Assembly (NCBI RefSeq): GCF_947581735.1
Contig: NZ_CANPVT010000007.1
Span: forward strand, 21,068-85,067
DNA from: Candidatus Palauibacter soopunensis
Lineage (GTDB): Bacteria; Gemmatimonadota; Gemmatimonadetes; Palauibacterales; Palauibacteraceae
Direction: 5' to 3'
DNA: 64,000 nt
Positions 1-10,410 of this stretch are shown piece after piece; the stretch's first letter is position 1; each line of letters begins with the position of its first letter. The position numbers and the translations under genes were made by a program. The notes under the pieces are model-generated. The model worked only from the letters and a program-made list of their open reading frames with translations. It ran no database searches and was not told the origin of the DNA.

Positions 1-117
1 GGGGGGGGGGGCCCCCACCCGCCGCCCCCCCCCCCCCGCCGGCCGGGCGGGGGGCCCCCCCCGCCGGGGGCGGGCGGGGGGGGGCCGCCCCCCCCCCAAA
101 CCCCCCCCCCCCCCCCT
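1..117. other. G/C homopolymer sequence, probable contig-end artefact
   Basis: This stretch is almost only runs of G and C with a single AAA, unlike the balanced high-GC coding sequence that follows. The reading frame of the amidase on the minus strand runs into it and turns into poly-glycine/proline just where the protein should end. I read it as sequencing or assembly noise at a contig edge, not biology. Confidence 0.85.
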
Positions 118-118
118 C

Positions 119-1420
119 GACCGCGAGCAGCGTCCGGAGCAGCACGTTCGTCCCCGCCGTGATCTGATCCGGCTCCGTGAACTCGAGCGGCGAGTGGCTG
201 ATGCCGTCGCGGCTCGGCACGAAGATCATCCCCACCGGCCCCAGCAGGGCGACGCTCTGCGCGTCGTGGCCCGCCCCGCTCGGCATGCGCAGCGCCGTGA
301 GGCCGAGATCGACGGCCTCCGCCTCGATGATGTCCCGGAGGCGCGGATCGGTCGGCGCCGCGCGGCTCTCGTAGAACTGCTCGACGGAGACCGTCGTGCC
401 GTCCGCCGCCGCGATCTCCTCGGCCCGCCCCCGGATGGCCCGGAACACGGCGTCGATGTCCGTCATGGCGAGGTCCCGGATCTCGAGGCTGAAGGTGACC
501 CGCCCCGGGATGACGTTCGGCGCGCCGGGCTCGGCGGTCAGGCGGCCGACCGTGGCCACGTGCCGCCCGGGCAGTTCCCGCGCCGTCACGTGCACGGCAT
601 CGATGATGCGCGCGGCCGTCACCATCGCGTCCTGCCGCATGTCCATGGGCGTGGTGCCCGCGTGGTTCGCGAAACCGTCGACGGTCACCATCCAGCGGCG
701 GATGCCGACGATCCCCTGCACGACGCCGATGTCGAGTCCGCCCCGGTCGAGGACGAACCCCTGCTCGATGTGCAGCTCGAGGTAGGCCGCCAGGCTGCCG
801 GCCTCCCGCCGGGCTGCGGCCAGGTCCGTGAGGTCGCCGCCCAGGCGCTCCGTGCCCTCGCCGATCGAGAACCCGCTCGCGGTGACGATGTCGACCTCCC
901 AGGGCAGGGTCTCGCCCGCGATCGCGCGGCTTCCGGTCTTGCCGCCCTCCTCGTTGGCCCAGATCACGAGTTCCAGCGGGTGCCGAGTTTCCCGGTTCGC
1001 GTCCACGAGCGTCGCGACCGCCTCCAGCGCGCCCATCGAGCCGACCTGTCCGTCGTAGCTGCCGCCCGCCGGGACGGAGTCGATGTGGGAACCGAGGAGG
1101 ATGGGGGCGAGCGAGGCGTCCGTGCCGCGCCGGCGTCCGATCAGGTTGGCGGCCCGGTCCACGTGCACCTCGAGGCCCAGGTCGGACATGATGTCCGAGA
1201 GCCAGGCGCGCGCCGCCAGGTCCTCGTCGCTGTAGGCGAGCCGCGTCGTGCCCTCCCCGGCGCTGCTGAAGCGCGCGAGTTCGGCGAGGCGGCGGTTGAG
1301 CCGTTCTCCGTCCACGAGCAGTCGCTGGCGCCGCAGGGCGCGGAGCGGCCAAGGGGTCGCCGCCGCCCCCGCGATGCCGAGGGCGAGCCTCCCGAACCGC
1401 CGCCGGGAGATCGGCCCCAT
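119..1420 (-). CDS. Zn-dependent hydantoinase/carbamoylase-family amidase, 3' end lost
   Basis: M20-type amidase of the allantoate amidohydrolase/N-carbamoyl-amino-acid hydrolase family, which cleaves N-carbamoyl groups with a two-metal site. Visible family blocks are LGSHIDSVPAGGSYDGQVG (metal His/Asp), ANEEGGKTGSRAIAGE (catalytic Glu pair), ELHIEQG, and near the end a GAGHDAQS and VPSRDGISHSP block. The N-terminus has a Tat-like SRRRFGRLALG, so export is likely. The ATG at 1420 overlaps the stop of the upstream DUF4159 gene (TGATG), so the two are coupled. About 434 codons are readable, close to full family length; the last residues and stop are lost in the homopolymer region. Confidence 0.85.
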
Positions 1421-2301
1421 CAGTGGCTGAGGCCGTAGATGATGTAGTTGATGGCCAGTTCGTAGGCGTAGGTCGACCGGTCGATCGGGTAGTACGGGTT
1501 CTCCGACCACTCCCACGCGTCGCCCAGATCCGTGTTGTGGTTGACGACGACCATCAGCTCACCGCGGTCGTTGAAGATCCCGCTGACCGTGGGCGTGCAA
1601 GGTCCCCAACATTCCTCGTACCGGCCCCTCATGGCGTTGTACACGCTCGGGACCGTGATGACGGCGTCGATGTCGTAGAATTGGTGGAAGATCGGGTGGT
1701 CCATCGGAATCGGCTCGATCCGGCGGCCGGGCAGGATGCGCGACATGTGGTACTCGAAGTTGGACCAAGCTTCCTCTCCCCAGAAATCGTCCACGACGAG
1801 GAATCCACCCGCCTCCAGGTACCCCCGGAGACCCTCGATCTCGGCCTCGGAGAGGTTCATGTAGCCGACCTCGAGCATGTAGAGGAAGGGAAAGCGGCGC
1901 AGTTCGGGGTCTGCGAGCGAGATCGGGTTCTCCCACTCGTGCAGGTCCAGCATCGTGAGCAGGCGATGGAGGATGAAGAGGAACTGGCGGTCCGCCTTTG
2001 GGAAATCCGTGGCCCAGCGTCCCCCTCCCCGTCCCCACCCGCGGAAACTCGAGTAGATGGCGCGGGTGAAGTAGAAGTCGTGGCCCCATTCCGACACGGC
2101 CTGGGCCAGCCCCGGCTCGCGCTCGAGGAGCCGGTCCCGCGCCGCCGCGCGCTCGCTGAGGGCCGAAGCACTCGCCTCCCCGGCGGCCGCGTCCGGCGGC
2201 GAGTCGGATCGCGCCGTCATGCCCGTCACGGCGACGGCGGCGAGCACGGCGGTCAGCGCGGCGGCGAGGATCGGGGCGGAGCGCGGTCGGGGACGCATCA
2301 T
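1420..2301 (-). CDS. DUF4159 domain protein, exported
   Basis: 293 residues with an N-terminal hydrophobic signal segment (about 9-28) and a DUF4159 domain over the rest, including FYFTRAIYSSF, a LLTMLDLHEWENP helix, GGFLVVDDFWGEE and a C-terminal TYAYELAINYIIYGL. DUF4159 resembles class I glutamine amidotransferase-like folds; its biochemical role is not established. Two consecutive ATG codons (2301 and 2298) are both possible starts. A promoter lies just upstream without room for a leader. The gene is first of two in a minus-strand unit with the amidase, and diverges from the ABC transporter operon. Confidence 0.8.
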   Translation of the reverse strand: MMRPRPRSAPILAAALTAVLAAVAVTGMTARSDSPPDAAAGEASASALSERAAARDRLLEREPGLAQAVSEWGHDFYFTRAIYSSFRGWGRGGGRWATDFPKADRQFLFILHRLLTMLDLHEWENPISLADPELRRFPFLYMLEVGYMNLSEAEIEGLRGYLEAGGFLVVDDFWGEEAWSNFEYHMSRILPGRRIEPIPMDHPIFHQFYDIDAVITVPSVYNAMRGRYEECWGPCTPTVSGIFNDRGELMVVVNHNTDLGDAWEWSENPYYPIDRSTYAYELAINYIIYGLSH

Positions 2302-2307
2302 ATGTTC

Positions 2308-2336
2308 ATAAGGATTGCCGGAGGCCCGCTCGTCAA
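2308..2336 (-). promoter_or_regulatory. Promoter of the DUF4159 gene, leaderless type
   Basis: On the minus strand, TTGACG (2336-2331), a 17-bp spacer and CCTTAT (2313-2308). The -10 ends 6 nt before the first ATG and 9 nt before the second, so transcription should start at or next to the start codon. Confidence 0.5.
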
Positions 2337-2396
2337 CTACTTCCCGTTTTCCCCCGGGGTTCTCCCGAACGGTCCCGAGCCGCGGCAGGCGCCGAC

Positions 2397-3248
2397 ATGA
2401 ACGAGCCCGACGGCCGAGCCACCGTACATCTGGACGGCGTCACCCTCCGCTTCGGGGGCGTGACGGCGCTCGAGAACGTGTGCCTCGACATCCGCGGCGG
2501 CGAACTCCTCGCGCTCATCGGCCCGAACGGGGCGGGCAAGACGAGCGTGCTCAACTGCGTTTCCGGGCTCTACCGGCCCACGGAGGGCGCGATCGTGCTG
2601 CGGGACGCCTCGGGCCGGTCGCATGCGCTCCACCGCCTGCAGCCGCACCGGATCGCCCGGCTCGGCGTCGCGCGCACCTTCCAGAGCATCGAACTCTTCA
2701 AGCACATGACCGCGCTCGACAACATCATGCTCGGGCGCCACGTCCACATGCGGGGCGGGGTCCTCTCGGGCGGCATCTTCTGGGGTCCCCAGCGGCGCCG
2801 CGAAATCCGGCACCGCATGCGGGTGGAGGAAGTGATCGATTTCCTCAACCTGGAGCCGATCCGGCACGCCGTCGTCGGCAACCTCCCCTACGGACAGCAG
2901 AAGCTCGTGGAACTCGGCCGCGCCCTGGCGCTCGACCCCGAGATCCTGCTCCTCGACGAACCGCTGGCCGGGATGAACTCCGAGGAGAAGGAGTCGATGG
3001 CCCGCTTCATCCTCGACGTGCACGAGGAATGGGGGACGACGCCGGTCGTCATCGATCACGACATGGACGTGATCATGGACATCTCCGAGCGCGTGATCGT
3101 GCTCGAGTTCGGGCAGGTCATCGCCGAGGGCTCACCGGCCGAGGTCCGCGCGAATCCTCGCGTGATCGAGGCGTATCTGGGCCACGGGGAAACCGCGGCC
3201 GAAGGCGTCTCGTGGGCGGGGCATGAGCGAGGCATGAGCGAGGCATGA
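2397..3248 (+). CDS. livG: Branched-chain-type ABC transporter ATPase LivG
   Basis: 283 residues. Walker A GPNGAGKTS at about 42-50, ABC signature region LPYGQQK near 163-169, Walker B LLLDEP near 184-189 and the switch His in VIDHDMDV. The insert between Walker A and the signature (TFQSIELFKHMTALDNIMLG) is typical of LivG. It powers import together with LivH, LivM and LivF. First gene of a seven-gene operon. Its C-terminus (HERGMSEA) is encoded by an 11-bp tandem repeat that also forms the ATGA overlap with the next gene. Confidence 0.92.
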   Translation: MNEPDGRATVHLDGVTLRFGGVTALENVCLDIRGGELLALIGPNGAGKTSVLNCVSGLYRPTEGAIVLRDASGRSHALHRLQPHRIARLGVARTFQSIELFKHMTALDNIMLGRHVHMRGGVLSGGIFWGPQRRREIRHRMRVEEVIDFLNLEPIRHAVVGNLPYGQQKLVELGRALALDPEILLLDEPLAGMNSEEKESMARFILDVHEEWGTTPVVIDHDMDVIMDISERVIVLEFGQVIAEGSPAEVRANPRVIEAYLGHGETAAEGVSWAGHERGMSEA

Positions 3249-3250
3249 GC
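3220..3250 (+). repeat. 11-bp tandem repeat at the livG/ligase junction
   Basis: GGCATGAGCGA is repeated 2.8 times (3220-3230, 3231-3241, 3242-3250). Each copy contains ATGAGC. Because 11 is not a multiple of three, the three ATGs (3223, 3234, 3245) are in different frames. Only the third opens the ligase frame, and only its TGA closes livG. Confidence 0.9.
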
Positions 3251-5158
3251 ATCGGATTCGTGGACGGGAGCCTGCCGGGGCTCCTTCGGCTGCAGGCGGC
3301 GAACCGCGGCGACCGCGTGGCCATGCGCGAGAAGGAATTCGGGATCTGGCAGAGCATCACGTGGGCCGAATACGCGCAGCGCGTGCGTCATTTCGCGATG
3401 GGGCTCCGCGAACTCGGTCTCGAGAGCGGCGACCGGATCGCGATCGTGGGCGACAACCGTCCCGAATGGGTCATCAGCGAGCTGGCGGCGCAGTCGCTCG
3501 GGGCGCTGCCGCTCGGCCTCTACCAGGACGCGGTCGCCACGGAACTGGAGTATCTGCTCGCGGCCTCGAGGGCGCGGATCGTGGTCGCGGAGGACCAGGA
3601 GCAGGTCGACAAGGTGCTCGACGTTCGCGAGGCGCTGCCCGGACTCGAGCATATCATCTACTACGATCCGCGCGGGCTGGGCCGCTACGAGGCGCCCGGG
3701 CTTCTCGCCTTTCCGGATGTGGAGCGGCACGGGGCCGAGCACGACCAGGCGATGCCGCACGAGTACACGGCCGCCCTGGGGGCGGTTCGGGCCGACGATC
3801 CCGCGCTCCTGTGCACGACCTCGGGGACGACGAGCAAGCCCAAGCTCGCCGTGCTCTCGCACTCGAACCTGCTCAGCATGGCCGCTCAGTTGCAGGACGT
3901 GGACCCGATGGAGGCGGAGGACGAGTTCGTCTCGTTCCTCCCCCTCGCCTGGATCGGAGAGCAGATGATGACCGTCTCCCGCCACGTTCTGGTCGGTTTC
4001 CCGGTGAACTTTCCCGAGGAACCGGGCACCGTGCGCCAGGACCTCCGCGAGGTCGGGCCGCGCGTGATGTTCTCGCCGCCCCGCATCTGGGAGAACCTCG
4101 TCTCCGAGGTGCAGGTGATGGTGGAGGACACGACGCCGCTGAAGCGCCGCATCCAGGGGTGGGCCATGGGGGTCGGCGGGGAAGCCGCCGATGACGCGTT
4201 CGAGGGGCGGACGCCCGGCGTCTGGCGGCGCTTCCGGCGAGGGATCGCGGAGACGGTCGCGATGCGTCCGATCAAGAACCAGCTCGGCCTGAGGCACCTG
4301 CGCGATGCCTACACCGGCGGGGCCGCGCTCGGGCCGGACGTGTTCCGCTTCTTCCACGCGCTGGGCGTGAACCTGAAGCAGATCTACGGGCAGACGGAGG
4401 TCGCCGGGATCTCGGTGCTGCACCGGGACGGGGACATCCGGTACCAGACGGTCGGGGAGCCGCTGCCCGGGATGGATGTGAGGGTGGCGGGGGATGGGGA
4501 GATCCTGACCCGCGGGCCGGCCGTCTTCCAGGGGTATTTCGAGAACCCGGAGGCGACGCGCGAGACGCTCGTGGACGGCTGGCTGCACTCGGGCGACGCG
4601 GGGTACTTCGACGATGAGGGCCACCTCGTCGTCGTCGACCGGCTGAAGGACGTGATGTCGCTCGCGGACGGGACGACGTTCTCACCCCAGTTCATCGAGA
4701 ACCTGCTCAAGTTCAGCCCCTACGTGAGCGAGGCGGTGGTGTTCGGCGGCGAGCACCCGTACGTGGCCGGGATCATCGCGATCGACTTCGAGAACGCGGG
4801 CCAGTGGGCGGAGCGGCGCCAGCTCGCCTACACGACGTTCACGGACCTGTCGCAGAAGGCCGAGGTCTACGACCTGGTGCGGGCGCACGTCGAGTCGGTG
4901 AACGGGGACGTGCCCGAAGCGGCCCGCGTCCGGCGTTTCCTCCTGCTGCACAAGGAGCTGCACGCGGACGACGCCGAACTCACGCGGACCCGGAAGGTGC
5001 GCCGCCGCTTCGTGGCCGAGCGCTTCGGGTCCCTGATCGAGGCGCTGTACGGGGGGGATGATTCCGTGACCGTGGAGATGGAGATCACCTACCAGGATGG
5101 CCGCACGGCCCGCGTGAAGCACGATCTGCGGATCGAGCGGCTCGACGGAGCGAAGTGA
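3245..5158 (+). CDS. Long-chain acyl-CoA synthetase-like AMP-forming ligase
   Basis: 637 residues of the ANL superfamily. TTSGTTSKPK at about 190-199 is the ATP P-loop, YGQTE near 381 the adenine/Mg motif, and LHSGD near 447-451 plus DRLKDVMSLADGTTFSP form the hinge and C-terminal domain. It should activate a carboxylic acid to an acyl-AMP and then acyl-CoA. The large size, with an insertion after the P-loop domain, matches the ligases found inside Liv-type operons. ATGA overlap with livG and GTGA overlap with livH show tight coupling, so the transporter substrate is probably its substrate. The chain length or ring nature of the acid cannot be read from the sequence. Confidence 0.88.
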   Translation: MSIGFVDGSLPGLLRLQAANRGDRVAMREKEFGIWQSITWAEYAQRVRHFAMGLRELGLESGDRIAIVGDNRPEWVISELAAQSLGALPLGLYQDAVATELEYLLAASRARIVVAEDQEQVDKVLDVREALPGLEHIIYYDPRGLGRYEAPGLLAFPDVERHGAEHDQAMPHEYTAALGAVRADDPALLCTTSGTTSKPKLAVLSHSNLLSMAAQLQDVDPMEAEDEFVSFLPLAWIGEQMMTVSRHVLVGFPVNFPEEPGTVRQDLREVGPRVMFSPPRIWENLVSEVQVMVEDTTPLKRRIQGWAMGVGGEAADDAFEGRTPGVWRRFRRGIAETVAMRPIKNQLGLRHLRDAYTGGAALGPDVFRFFHALGVNLKQIYGQTEVAGISVLHRDGDIRYQTVGEPLPGMDVRVAGDGEILTRGPAVFQGYFENPEATRETLVDGWLHSGDAGYFDDEGHLVVVDRLKDVMSLADGTTFSPQFIENLLKFSPYVSEAVVFGGEHPYVAGIIAIDFENAGQWAERRQLAYTTFTDLSQKAEVYDLVRAHVESVNGDVPEAARVRRFLLLHKELHADDAELTRTRKVRRRFVAERFGSLIEALYGGDDSVTVEMEITYQDGRTARVKHDLRIERLDGAK

Positions 5159-6033
5159 CCGTGGACCAGTTCCTGCAACTCACGGTGGCCGGCCTGGGCA
5201 CGGGCATGATCTACGCGCTCGCCGCGGTGGGCTTCGTCATCATCTACAAGGCGAGCGACGTCATCAACTTCGCGCAGGGGGACCTCCTCCTGTTCGGGAC
5301 CTATCTCATCTTCTTCTCCCTCGTCCAGATCGGGCTCCCGTGGACCGCCGGCGTCCTGCTGACGATGCTCGTGGCGGCAGGGATCGGTGTCGCGGTCGAG
5401 CGCACCGTGCTCCGACCGCTGATCGGCGAGCCCATCATCTCGATGATCATGGTCACCATCGGCCTCTCGAGCGTCCTGCGCGCGGTCGTGCACGCGATCT
5501 GGGGACCGCAGCCCCGCACCTTCCCGTCCTTCCTGCCCGAGGGCGAAGTGATGCTCGGATCGGCCGTCGTGAGCGCGGACCGCCTGGTGGCGATCCCGCT
5601 GGCGCTCGCGCTGCTCGCCGGACTCGCCCTCTTCTTCCGGCACACGCGGAGCGGGATCGCCATGCGGGCCATCGCGGACGACCAGCAGGCCGCCCTCAGC
5701 ATGGGAATCAGCATCCCGCGCGTGTTCGCGACCGCGTGGGCGCTGGCGGCGGTGACGGCCGCCATCGGCGGGATCATGCTCGGCAACATCGTCGGCGTGA
5801 CCCCGAACGTCGCGCAGATCGGCCTGCGCGTCTTCCCGGTCGTGATCCTGGGCGGACTCGACTCGATCCGCGGGGCGGTCGTCGGGGGCGCGATCATCGG
5901 CCTCCTGGAGTTCTACGCGGGCGGCTACATCGGCCATGGGCTCAACCTCATCGTCCCCTACGTCGTGCTGATCGTCGTCCTCATGGTCCGCCCGTACGGA
6001 CTCTTCGGCAGAGAAATCATCGAGCGCGTATAG
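5155..6033 (+). CDS. livH: Branched-chain-type ABC permease LivH
   Basis: 292 residues, almost entirely hydrophobic helices, with the LivH blocks TGMIYALAAVGFVIIYKASDVINFAQGD near the N-terminus, GIAMRAIADDQQAALSMGI (cytoplasmic coupling loop), and VFPVVILGGLDSIRGAVVGG near the C-terminus. Inner-membrane half of the importer. It starts with GTG at 5155, overlapping the ligase stop by 4 bp; LivM follows 9 bp after its stop. Confidence 0.92.
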   Translation: MTVDQFLQLTVAGLGTGMIYALAAVGFVIIYKASDVINFAQGDLLLFGTYLIFFSLVQIGLPWTAGVLLTMLVAAGIGVAVERTVLRPLIGEPIISMIMVTIGLSSVLRAVVHAIWGPQPRTFPSFLPEGEVMLGSAVVSADRLVAIPLALALLAGLALFFRHTRSGIAMRAIADDQQAALSMGISIPRVFATAWALAAVTAAIGGIMLGNIVGVTPNVAQIGLRVFPVVILGGLDSIRGAVVGGAIIGLLEFYAGGYIGHGLNLIVPYVVLIVVLMVRPYGLFGREIIERV

Positions 6034-6042
6034 GAGAATCGC

Positions 6043-7104
6043 GTGGAGAGCGGCGTCTTTCACACGGACTATCGAACGGACATGGGGCTCCGGCGGGTGC
6101 CGGCGGAGCGCCTCCGGCTCGGGCTGTTCATGGCGGCGCTCCTCGTCTTCCCGTTCCTCGCGTCGCCCTACTGGCTCAACCTCGCGAACCAGATCGCGAT
6201 CGCCACGATCGGCGCGCTGGGCCTCAACATCCTCGTCGGCTACACCGGTCAGGTCTCGCTGGGGCAGGGCGCCTTCATGGCCGTCGGCGCGTACACCTCC
6301 GCGCTCCTCACGCTGAGGCTGGGCCTGCCGTGGGGCGTGAGCATCGTGGCCGCCTGCTTCGCGACGGCGGCGGTGGGCGTCTTCTTCGGCCTCCCGTCGC
6401 TGCGGCTCAAGGGGCTCTACCTCGCGATCTCCACGCTCGCCGCCCAGGAGATCGTCGAGTGGGTCGTCACGCACTGGCCCGCGCTCACCGGAGGGGTCGA
6501 AGCCGTCGTCGTCCCGGCCCCGCGGCTCTTCGGGCAGCGTCTGAACACGGACTTCGGCTTCTACTGGCTCGGCATCGCCCTGGCCGGGGTCACGGCGCTC
6601 TTCACCGCGAACCTCTTCCGCTCGCGCATCGGCCGCTCGTTCGTCGCCGTCCGCGACCAGGACATCGCTGCGAGCGTCATGGGCGTGAACGTGTTCGGAA
6701 CCAAGCTCCTCGCCTTCGCGACCTCGTCGTTCTTCGTGGGGCTCGCCGGCGCCCTCACGGCGTACTACCGCAACATCATCTCGTGGGAGCGCTTCACACT
6801 CGAGACCAGCGTCCTCTACCTGGCCATGATCATCGTCGGAGGACTGGGGACGATCCGCGGCTCGCTGTTCGGGGCAGCGCTCATCACCCTCCTTCCCGCC
6901 ATGATCGCGACGGCGGGACGGGAACTGCAGCAGTCGGCGCCCGCGGTCGCGGCCCTCCTGCCCAGCGTACAGCAGGCGGCGTTCGGGCTCGTCATCATCC
7001 TCTTCCTCGTGTTCGAGCCCGAGGGCCTGTCCAAACTGTGGCGCAACGTGAAAGACTACTTCTACGTGTGGCCCTTCGCGTACCGCCGCGGAGAGGGCCG
7101 CTGA
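6043..7104 (+). CDS. livM: Branched-chain-type ABC permease LivM
   Basis: 353 residues, multi-pass membrane protein with the LivM signatures ALGLNILVGYTGQVSLGQGAF, PSLRLKGLYLAISTLAAQEI and MIIVGGLGTIRGSLFGAAL. Partner of LivH. The GTG at 6043 follows TAGGAGA (6031-6037) at a workable distance. An ATG at 6082 is a possible later start that would remove a polar N-terminal tail. Confidence 0.9.
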   Translation: MESGVFHTDYRTDMGLRRVPAERLRLGLFMAALLVFPFLASPYWLNLANQIAIATIGALGLNILVGYTGQVSLGQGAFMAVGAYTSALLTLRLGLPWGVSIVAACFATAAVGVFFGLPSLRLKGLYLAISTLAAQEIVEWVVTHWPALTGGVEAVVVPAPRLFGQRLNTDFGFYWLGIALAGVTALFTANLFRSRIGRSFVAVRDQDIAASVMGVNVFGTKLLAFATSSFFVGLAGALTAYYRNIISWERFTLETSVLYLAMIIVGGLGTIRGSLFGAALITLLPAMIATAGRELQQSAPAVAALLPSVQQAAFGLVIILFLVFEPEGLSKLWRNVKDYFYVWPFAYRRGEGR

Positions 7105-7151
7105 TCGCTCCGAAGTCGGCAGGCTTCAAGAACAGGAAGAGGTCTCCGGAT

Positions 7152-8350
7152 ATGCGCCGCAGCCGATCCGCTTTCACCGCCGCCGTCGCGGTTTGTTTGG
7201 CCCTGTCCCTGGCGTTCGCCGCATGCGGGGGTTCGGGAGAGCGGGCGGAAAACGAGATCCTGATCGCGGCCATCTTCGACCTCACAGGTCCGACGGCCGA
7301 TGTGGGGATCGACTACGCCGAAGCGGTGCAGGGGCACGTCGAGTGGCTCAACGCGCGCGGCGGCGTCGGGGGGCGGCCGATCCGGCTCATCTACCAGGAC
7401 TACGGCTACCAGGTCGACCGGGCCGAGCAGCTGTACACGCAGTTCGTGCAGGAGGGCGCCCTCATCTTCATGGGCTGGGGGACGGGCGACACGGAGGCGC
7501 TCCGGCTGCGCATCACCGAGGACCGGATCCCGTTCTCGTCGGCCTCCCTCTCGCACGTGCTCGGCGACGCGCACGAATCGCCCTACAACTTCCTCGTGGC
7601 GACGAGCTACAGCGACCAGTTCAGGATCGTGCTGCGCTGGATCGCGGAGGACCACCGGGCGAACGGCGGGGAAGGGAACGCGCGGGTCGCGTTCATGCAC
7701 AACGCGAGTCCCTTCGGCCTGTCGCCCTGGATGCAGGGGGGCGAGGACTACGCGCGGGAGATCGGCGTCGACGTCACGCCCTACGAGATGCCGCGCGGTG
7801 CGACCGACTACACGGCGGAGTTCACCCGCATCGGCCAGTCGGGTGCGACGTACGTGGTGTTCCAGAACACCTCCGCGCCGGCGGCCGTGGCCCTGCGGAA
7901 CGCGCGGGGACTGGGGATCGACGCCACCTTCGTGTGCCTGAACTGGTGCGCCAACGCGCTCCTGTGGAGGCTCGCGGAGGACGCGGCCGAAGGGGTGGTC
8001 GGGGCGATCCCTTGGGCGCCGCTTACGGCCGACGTGCCGGGGATCCGGGACATCCGCGACTATCTCGAGTCCCGGGACGATGACTACGGGGACAAGACGA
8101 ACGCGTACACGCAGGGGTGGTGGACGATGGCGGTGTTCGTCGAGGGGATCCGGCGGGTGCTCGATTCTGGAGAGGAACTGACGGGCGAGAACATCAAGCG
8201 GGCGCTGGAGACGATCGACGGGCTCGAGACGGGCGGCGCCGGCCCGCCGCTCACCTTCACGCCCAGCGACCACCGGGGGTCGAAGGGGCTCCGGCTCTTC
8301 CGCGCCGAAGACGGAAGATGGACCCCGCTGACGGAAGTCCTCACAGCCCC

Positions 8351-8354
<4 letters not shown>
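7152..8354 (+). CDS. Periplasmic substrate-binding lipoprotein of the Liv-type importer
   Basis: 400 residues, type I periplasmic-binding fold (LivK/AmiC family), beginning ILIAAIFDLTGPTADVG. The signal peptide ends in the lipobox LAFAAC with the acylated Cys at 25. It captures the ligand and delivers it to LivH/LivM. The frame is open far upstream, but that part lies inside livH/livM, so the ATG at 7152 with its signal peptide is the start. The stop overlaps the proposed TTG start of livF. The ligand is unknown; the two ligases in the operon suggest a carboxylate, not necessarily an amino acid. Confidence 0.9.
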
Positions 8355-9156
<802 letters not shown>

Positions 9157-9160
<4 letters not shown>

Positions 9161-10410
9161 GCACGGCGCGGCGTCGTCCCGTGGATGCCGCGGAAGCGCC
9201 ACCCGACTGGGATGCGGCGCAGGATGCGCTGGCGGACGCGGCCGTCCGCCTGGCGCTCGAGCGCAGCGGAGAAGCCGGCGTACGCCTTCGGGCGGCCGGG
9301 ATCGCCCACCCGGAAACGCGCGGCATGGCCGGGCTGCGGGAAGTGGCGGTCCTCGCCAAGGATGACCTGCCGGACCTGCAGGCGGCCCAGCCGCCTTTCG
9401 GCGGGATGCTGGGCGTGGATCTCGGTGTCCTCCGGCGCATCCACCGGTCCCCCGGCCCGATCAACGACCCCGAGGGCCAGCGTTCGGACTACTGGCGCAT
9501 GGCCCCGGCGTTCCGAGCGGCAGGATTCGAGCGCGGCGACGTGGTGCTCAACACCTTCTCGTATCACCTGACCCCGGGCGGTCACATGATGGATGCGGGA
9601 TTGCGCGCCGTGGGGTGCGTGGTCGTGGCGGGTGGGGTGGGGAACACGTCGGCCCAGGCGGCCTTCGCGTCGCAGGTTGGTGCCGCCGGCTACGTGGGGA
9701 CGCCGCAGTTCCTCCTGACCTTGCTCGACCGCGGGCGCGACGAGGGCATCCGGTCCACCTTCCGCCGGGCGCTCGTCAGCGGCGCGCCCCTGCCCCACGA
9801 TCTCCGCAGGCTGCTGGAGGAGGGCCACGGAGTCTCGGTCTTCCAGGCGTACGGGACCGCCGACGCCGGGGCCATCGGCTACGAATGCGAAGCGAAGGAC
9901 GGGTGGCACGTCGCGCCGGGCATCGTCGTCGAAGTGCTGGACCCCGGCACGCGCGAGCCGTGCGAGCCCGGCGGGCCGGGGGAGGTCGTCGTCACGAGCG
10001 CCAACCCGGTCTACCCGCTCGTCCGCTTCGGCACGGGCGACCTATCGGCGTTCCGGCCGGACGCGTGCGACTGCGGGCGGACCTCCCCCCGGCTGGCGGG
10101 CTTCCTGGGCCGGACCGGTGAAGGCGTGAAGGTGCGCGGCATGTTCGTCCATCCGCGGCAACTGGCGGAAGCCCTCGTCGGCGCCCCCGGCGTCCGGCGC
10201 TACCAGGGGGCCGTCACGGAGCAGGACCATCGCGACATCCTCACGGTCTCCATCGAGCCCAGGGGGGACAGACTGCCCGACCTCGACGAACTCGCCGCCC
10301 GCCTCCGCGAAGTAACCCGGCTCCGCGTGGAAGTCCGCACCGTCGAGCCGGGAACGATCCCCGAAGACGCCACCCCGATCATCGACCTCCGCGAACGGAG
10401 CCCGGGCTAG
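9157..10410 (+). CDS. Phenylacetate-CoA ligase (PaaK)-like adenylating enzyme
   Basis: About 417 residues of the PaaK branch of AMP-forming ligases. Seen: VVLNTFSYHLTPGGHMMDAG, YVGTPQFLLTLLDRG, QAYGTADAGAIGYEC, a Cys pair in DACDCGRTSPRLAGFLGR and the C-terminal VKVRGMFVHPRQL, all standard PaaK landmarks. It would activate an aromatic or related acid with CoA. The GTG at 9157 overlaps the livF stop (GTGA); a GTG at 9148 is also in frame. The last 4 bp (CTAG) are shared with the stop of the convergent amidohydrolase gene. Confidence 0.87.

Noticed and set aside
194-1438. Long open frame on the plus strand opposite the amidase
   Set aside because: High GC leaves antisense frames open; the translation is Arg/Ala/Asp-rich without family motifs, while the minus strand encodes a recognisable amidase. 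The same applies to many other antisense frames here.
5340-7151. Upstream extension of the binding-protein frame
   Set aside because: It is in frame but lies inside livH and livM and is Arg/Pro-rich; the signal peptide at 7152 marks the true start.
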